A stretch of 64,000 bases of DNA, taken from NCBI RefSeq assembly GCF_047946665.1, contig NZ_CP172312.1:2170001-2234000 (forward strand), written 5' to 3'. Position 1 is the first letter of the stretch. Each line of letters starts with the position of its first letter. This DNA comes from Allohahella sp002354735 (GTDB lineage: Bacteria > Pseudomonadota > Gammaproteobacteria > Pseudomonadales > Oleiphilaceae). The notes under the pieces are model-generated. The model was not told the origin of the DNA and made no database searches. It saw only the letters and a list, made by a program, of their open reading frames with translations. Below, in pieces: positions 60,553 to 64,000 of the stretch. Both the position numbers and the translations under genes were made by a program.

Positions 60553-61323
60553 CTACAACACAATGTTCTTGAGGGCGATGGTCTGAGTGGCCACGCGATA
60601 AATGCGGGCGTCTGATGCAGTCGTATCAGTCGCGGCATCCAGGGGAAAACGGAAGACCTGTGGTGTCGTATTGATATTGCCCGGCGCTACTGTCAGCACA
60701 TCGAAGCGCAGACTTACAATTTTCATCCAGTCACCGCTAGCAGGTGCTGTCACGTACTTGTCGGCGACACGGTCGTTATTGCTGTCGATGCCATAACGAA
60801 GTGAGAAATCTTCGATGTCGCTGACCAGAGGAAAAGCATCGCTGCCATCGCGGCCGCATAACAGTTCGTTAGTGGCGTCGTTGTAGTAGATCCGCTCTAT
60901 GACTGGTTCTTCGTAACCTGGCGCATTCAGATCAGCTGCTACGCCAATAGGTTCCCCAGTACAGTCGACATCATCAGCAACTACTTCCTGGTATCGGATA
61001 CAAATACCAGTGCCGGTCTTGGATGCAGCAATCACTTGACCTGGATCAAAAGTCGCACAGTCCGACGAGGCGCCCTTTTGTTTGTACACGAAGAGCTTTG
61101 TGGTCTGGGGCATCTGACGGAAGCCCGTCTTCTCGAGAATGTCCTCAAGGAAGGTCATCGAGAAACGTGAATTTTCCTGTACCTGCGACTGGGCCTGCTG
61201 AAAGGTATAGGTGTCCTTCTTGGCCAGCATCACCTGCACCACACCCGCCAGCAGCAGTGAGCTGACGAGAATGGCGATCATTAATTCGACCAGTGAGAGG
61301 CCGTTCTGTCTGGCGTGCATCAT
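60553..61323 (-). CDS. pilW: Type IV minor pilin PilW
   Basis: A 256-residue minor pilin with prepilin leader MMHARQNG and then LSLVELMIAILVSSLLLAGVV, Glu5 conserved. The long C-terminal domain contains Cys residues (CATFDPG, CTGEPIG, LLCGRDG) that may pair. It forms the priming tip complex with FimU, PilV, PilX and PilE. GGAG lies before ATG at 61323. Confidence 0.92.
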   Translation of the reverse strand: MMHARQNGLSLVELMIAILVSSLLLAGVVQVMLAKKDTYTFQQAQSQVQENSRFSMTFLEDILEKTGFRQMPQTTKLFVYKQKGASSDCATFDPGQVIAASKTGTGICIRYQEVVADDVDCTGEPIGVAADLNAPGYEEPVIERIYYNDATNELLCGRDGSDAFPLVSDIEDFSLRYGIDSNNDRVADKYVTAPASGDWMKIVSLRFDVLTVAPGNINTTPQVFRFPLDAATDTTASDARIYRVATQTIALKNIVL

Positions 61324-61331
61324 GTCAGCTC

Positions 61332-61925
61332 CTATGGCTCAAAACTGGTAACGTAAGTCTGGACTGTCGCTGCGGGATCGGCAGCCTGCTGGTCCAGCAC
61401 TGTCGACTCGGACCAACTAAAAGCAATCTTGACCGCACTGCCGAGGCCGTCGCAGTCTGGACTAAGAACAGGATCAGGGCTCGAGTCAAGGCAGATAACA
61501 GCGTTTGCTGTAAGCTGACTATCGGTGATCGGCAGTACGCGCTTGAGGCTTTCAGACCATTGAATTAGATCGTTGGTCGCCATTTCTTCTTCCGTGCAGC
61601 CCGTGCTCGTATAGCAGGCAGCGGTCAGTTTGCTCACGTCAGGAAAAGCCGCCTTGGCAGCCTTACCATAGTTGCCGAGATCAGGCATGCCCTTGTTATC
61701 GAGAATGGCGCTGCGATTGGCGCGTATGCGATCCATGAGATCATTGGTCAGCATCATCGCGTGGGTGTTGAGATTCGAATTCGTAGTCGATTGCAGGCTG
61801 ACCATCTGGAGGCTGGCGATACCGAGAATGCCAACTGATAGCACCATCAGCGCGATCAGCACCTCGAGCAGTGTCATGCCTGTTTGCCGACCGATGCCGG
61901 ATCGACAGGAAGTTTGCTGGAACAT
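61332..61925 (-). CDS. pilV: Type IV minor pilin PilV
   Basis: A 197-residue minor pilin. The prepilin site is RQTG / MTLLEVLIALMVLSVGILGIA, with Glu5 present. The rest (LQSTTNSNLNTHAMMLTNDLMDRIRANRSA) is typical of PilV. ATG at 61925 has AGGAGA nine bases upstream; a longer frame adds 14 residues. Confidence 0.92.
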   Translation of the reverse strand: MFQQTSCRSGIGRQTGMTLLEVLIALMVLSVGILGIASLQMVSLQSTTNSNLNTHAMMLTNDLMDRIRANRSAILDNKGMPDLGNYGKAAKAAFPDVSKLTAACYTSTGCTEEEMATNDLIQWSESLKRVLPITDSQLTANAVICLDSSPDPVLSPDCDGLGSAVKIAFSWSESTVLDQQAADPAATVQTYVTSFEP

Positions 61926-61957
61926 TGAGAGGGTTCTCCTGAAGCAATTTACCATGG

Positions 61958-62482
61958 TCACAGGCAACTGGTGGCGGGACCAGTCGACACACGACCTGTC
62001 CTTGAAAGAGTGATCATCCGGCCATGGTCCTTACCCCGGTCGTCACAGACCGCGAAGGTCATGGCCGCGTTCTTCGCCAGCATGCCGTTGGGTCGGAATG
62101 GAATACGGCTCGCTGCAGAGCTGTCAGACTTGATTTGGACATCGCCATCGAAAGGGTCTCGATCGCGCAGAAGCTGATCAGTTGCTGCCGCGAAGGTCGT
62201 GTCACCGTCGCTCTTGTTGCTGGCATCTCGATAAATAGTCCAACCGTTGCTCCACACCTGGGAAGCGCTGCCTTTTCTCTCTAGGTTCACTGCCCAGTTG
62301 AACCGAATAGCCTCACTGCGGGCATAATTCAGCTGCGACACAAAGGCGTTGGTCGCAGTGGTCAAACGGTTATTCTTGATCATCGTCTGGAAAGACGGCA
62401 CGCCGACGGTCAGCAGAATAGCTGAGATAGCCAGCACGATCATGAGCTCAAGTAGCGTGAAACCCTGTTGTCTCGACGTCAT
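61958..62482 (-). CDS. fimU: Type IV minor pilin FimU/FimT
   Basis: A 174-residue GspH-like minor pilin: leader MTSRQQG then FTLLELMIVLAISAILLTVGV, Glu5 present, followed by PSFQTMIKNNRLTTATNAFVSQLNYARSEAIRF, which is the FimU/FimT family hallmark. The C-terminal CDDRGKDHGRMI and final CL carry two Cys. First gene of the operon; FimT-like proteins can bind DNA in uptake systems, so FimU or FimT cannot be separated by sequence alone. Two AlgR-like repeats lie 70-101 bases upstream. Confidence 0.9.
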   Translation of the reverse strand: MTSRQQGFTLLELMIVLAISAILLTVGVPSFQTMIKNNRLTTATNAFVSQLNYARSEAIRFNWAVNLERKGSASQVWSNGWTIYRDASNKSDGDTTFAAATDQLLRDRDPFDGDVQIKSDSSAASRIPFRPNGMLAKNAAMTFAVCDDRGKDHGRMITLSRTGRVSTGPATSCL

Positions 62483-62551
62483 AGGACGTAGCCCCGATAT
62501 GTTTATATATCAGGAAGCCTAGTCTTCCGATCAACTTCTAACCACAGGCAT

Positions 62552-62583
62552 CCGACGAACGGCAGGATTAAGCCGACGAACGG
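62552..62583 (-). promoter_or_regulatory. Two AlgR-like binding sites upstream of fimU
   Basis: CCGTTCGTCGG occurs twice on the minus strand (62573-62583 and 62552-62562) with a period of 21 bases, two helical turns, 70-101 bases upstream of the fimU ATG. The published AlgR core in Pseudomonas is CCGTTCGTC, and AlgR there activates the fimU-pilVWXY1Y2E operon. The match is exact for all nine positions in both copies; binding here is inference. Confidence 0.7.
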
Positions 62584-62640
62584 TTGAGAAGGGCCTAACC
62601 AGGAGGTACTGGACGATAAAACTGAGAAACAGTTAACAGT

Positions 62641-64000
62641 TTACGAAAGCTGCTTGACCTTTTCGAGATCCACCAGAAATGCATCGTAAGCCGACTGCTT
62701 GGCTCGTGCAGGGATTCGCAGAAGATAGGATGGATGGACGGTCGAAAGCACCTGCCTGCCCCCATGACTGATCCAGCGCCCCCGAACATCCTGGAGACGG
62801 GTCTTACTACCTAGCACGCGTTGAGTGGCCGTTGCGCCGAGACAGAGAATGTACTCGGGATTAACCAGATCCACCTCAGCATCCAACCAGCCTGAACAAG
62901 CCGAAATCTCCCTTGCGGAGGGGCTGGCATGCAGACGGCGCTTGCCACTCGGCTTCCATTTGAAGTGCTTGACGGTATTGGTCAGGTAACATTTATCAAG
63001 ATCTAGCCCCACCTCTTCCAGCGCGCCTCTCAGGAGTTTTCCCGCGGGCCCTACGAAAGGCTCGCCCTGCAGATCCTCCATGTCACCTGGCTGTTCGCCT
63101 ATGATCATCAGCTTCGCATTGCTGGCACCGCTACCGAAAACGGCCTGCGTTGCATCTTTAAAGAGCGGGCAGGCACTGCAGCCTTGGGCCATATCACGCA
63201 ACTGCTCGATCGAGCTGGCTTTCTGAATGGCTTCGGAATTATGAGTATCGATAATCTTCAGCGGCTCCCGCGCGGTTACTTTGTGCCTGAGCTGATCCTG
63301 TGTGGCTCTAATCGACGAAGATCGCTTACGAAGCTCGTCCGAATCCAGCATATCCGCACTCAACATGGCATCTACTGTTTCATCCGAGCCACTGACCAGC
63401 GAAGAAATCAACGCTGCTTCAGGCATGTTTTTCCAATAATGCTTCGGCATCTCACTTTGCATCAGGGCTACATTGGTTCTGGCCGGATTGAAGGTCTTCG
63501 CGTAGTAGGTCAGCCACATGGCCTCGAAATCGTCCTCCGCGCGCGTCAGCGCATCTTTTACTGGAGATTGCCTTTCGGCTGACTCAAACCGCACCCTCCC
63601 CTCATCGTGGTGAGCGATGCCGTCCGGCGTAAAAATGCTCCAGCGCATATTCGGAAAACGTCGAGCAAAGAATGGCGCGGTAAGTGGTAAAACCGGATGT
63701 AAAGGCTCAAACCAGGCAGTCCAGCGCGCATGGCCGAGCTGCGGATCCAGAGCGCCCTTACCATCCTCCGGGAGGCCGGGGAATTCAGCGAATTGAGGAC
63801 CTTCAGGCGGATCAAGTCGAAGCGGTGTGAACCGCAGAAAGGCTTTCATTTTATGGGCGGCTCGGTGTACGACCTGAGCACGTCTTCGAAGATCATGGAC
63901 ATCAGGATCGATGGTGAACGCCAACAAATCGCGCTCACCGTGCACAAGCCTCCACAGCACTCGATACAGGAGCGCCCAGTTATCAGTGGAGCGATGGCAG
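62641..64000 (-). CDS. UdgX-type uracil-DNA glycosylase with N-terminal DUF4130 domain (partial)
   Basis: The frame runs off the right end of the window, so the N-terminus is missing; the first visible internal start (GTG at 63960) is not the true start, since in-frame ALLYRVLWRL of the DUF4130 domain begins earlier. The DUF4130 domain (HKMKAFLRF) fills about 63500-64000. The C-terminal glycosylase has GEQPGDMEDLQGEPFVGPAG near 63040-63110, Cys in GCSACPLF and ISACSGW for a [4Fe-4S] cluster, and GKRRLHASP near 62930-62955, the UdgX loop whose His forms a covalent bond with the uracil-site sugar in studied members. This suggests a suicide-type enzyme that crosslinks to uracil-DNA. Confidence 0.88.
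   Translation of the reverse strand, partial: CHRSTDNWALLYRVLWRLVHGERDLLAFTIDPDVHDLRRRAQVVHRAAHKMKAFLRFTPLRLDPPEGPQFAEFPGLPEDGKGALDPQLGHARWTAWFEPLHPVLPLTAPFFARRFPNMRWSIFTPDGIAHHDEGRVRFESAERQSPVKDALTRAEDDFEAMWLTYYAKTFNPARTNVALMQSEMPKHYWKNMPEAALISSLVSGSDETVDAMLSADMLDSDELRKRSSSIRATQDQLRHKVTAREPLKIIDTHNSEAIQKASSIEQLRDMAQGCSACPLFKDATQAVFGSGASNAKLMIIGEQPGDMEDLQGEPFVGPAGKLLRGALEEVGLDLDKCYLTNTVKHFKWKPSGKRRLHASPSAREISACSGWLDAEVDLVNPEYILCLGATATQRVLGSKTRLQDVRGRWISHGGRQVLSTVHPSYLLRIPARAKQSAYDAFLVDLEKVKQLS

Noticed and set aside
62641..64000. Start of UdgX at the GTG at 63960
   Set aside because: The in-frame sequence up to the window end (ALLYRVLW) belongs to the DUF4130 domain, so the true start is outside the window.
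1..64000. CRISPR array, prophage or integrative element
   Set aside because: No spaced direct repeats, phage structural genes, integrases or tRNA-flanking direct repeats were seen; gene content is core genome.

Overview
The window is chromosomal DNA from a free-living gammaproteobacterium. Evidence: the gene order nadA - bepA-like - tusA-like - AI-2E permease - bcp - dapA - bamC - purC, the order ruvA-ruvB-ybgC-tolQ-R-A-B-pal-cpoB, the cmoA-cmoB pair, and a Pseudomonas-type minor pilin operon (fimU-pilV-W-X-Y1-Y2-E). The order resembles Pseudomonas most, but queE/queC and ruvC are absent from the places where Pseudomonas-like genomes usually carry them, so I do not name a genus. No prophage, CRISPR array, plasmid function or complete insertion sequence is seen; this is mostly core genome at high coding density, and no gap without a gene exceeds about 270 bases.

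Layout. 1-8.6 kb: ppsR (regulator of PEP synthase), a large M16C metalloprotease, then a rightward run of a two-helix membrane protein, an anchored PEGA/MORN-repeat protein, a receiver-domain protein with a C-terminal membrane tail, and a QueD-like protein. 8.6-11.3 kb: leftward gltX followed by tRNA-Ala and tRNA-Glu, and msrA. 11.4-14.7 kb: a second membrane-tailed receiver protein overlapping cmoA, then cmoB and tRNA-Gly. 14.8-21.1 kb: DUF924 protein, a small MITE-like element abutting a CbiX-type chelatase, an epimerase, proS, lytic transglycosylase, Nudix hydrolase, galU. 21.2-25.2 kb: HTH protein, hydrolase, M14 peptidase, flavoprotein, GST, tRNA-Val. 25.3-35.7 kb: moaB, UDP-glucuronate epimerase, outer-membrane barrel protein, purC-bamC-dapA, bcp, permease, tusA-like, bepA-like, nadA, tRNA-Lys. 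35.8-43.2 kb: the Tol-Pal envelope system with ybgC and ruvAB. 43.3-48.9 kb: an SOS-controlled imuA-imuB-dnaE2 mutagenesis cassette. 49-54.6 kb: an acyl-CoA catabolic cluster with a divergent AraC-type regulator. 54.5-62.6 kb: a small membrane protein and the minor pilin/PilY1 operon, headed by two direct repeats that match the published AlgR binding core. 62.6-64 kb: a UdgX-type uracil-DNA glycosylase cut by the window end.

How they work together: envelope integrity (Tol-Pal, BamC, BepA-like chaperone/protease, barrel protein, lytic transglycosylase), translation (gltX, proS, five tRNAs, cmoAB), DNA repair and mutagenesis (ruvAB, ImuA/ImuB/DnaE2, UdgX) and type IV pili dominate. The least explained parts are the two paralogous tail-anchored receiver proteins with the PEGA/MORN protein, and the 181-bp inverted-repeat element whose right end lies three bases from a start codon and carries that gene's apparent Shine-Dalgarno sequence.
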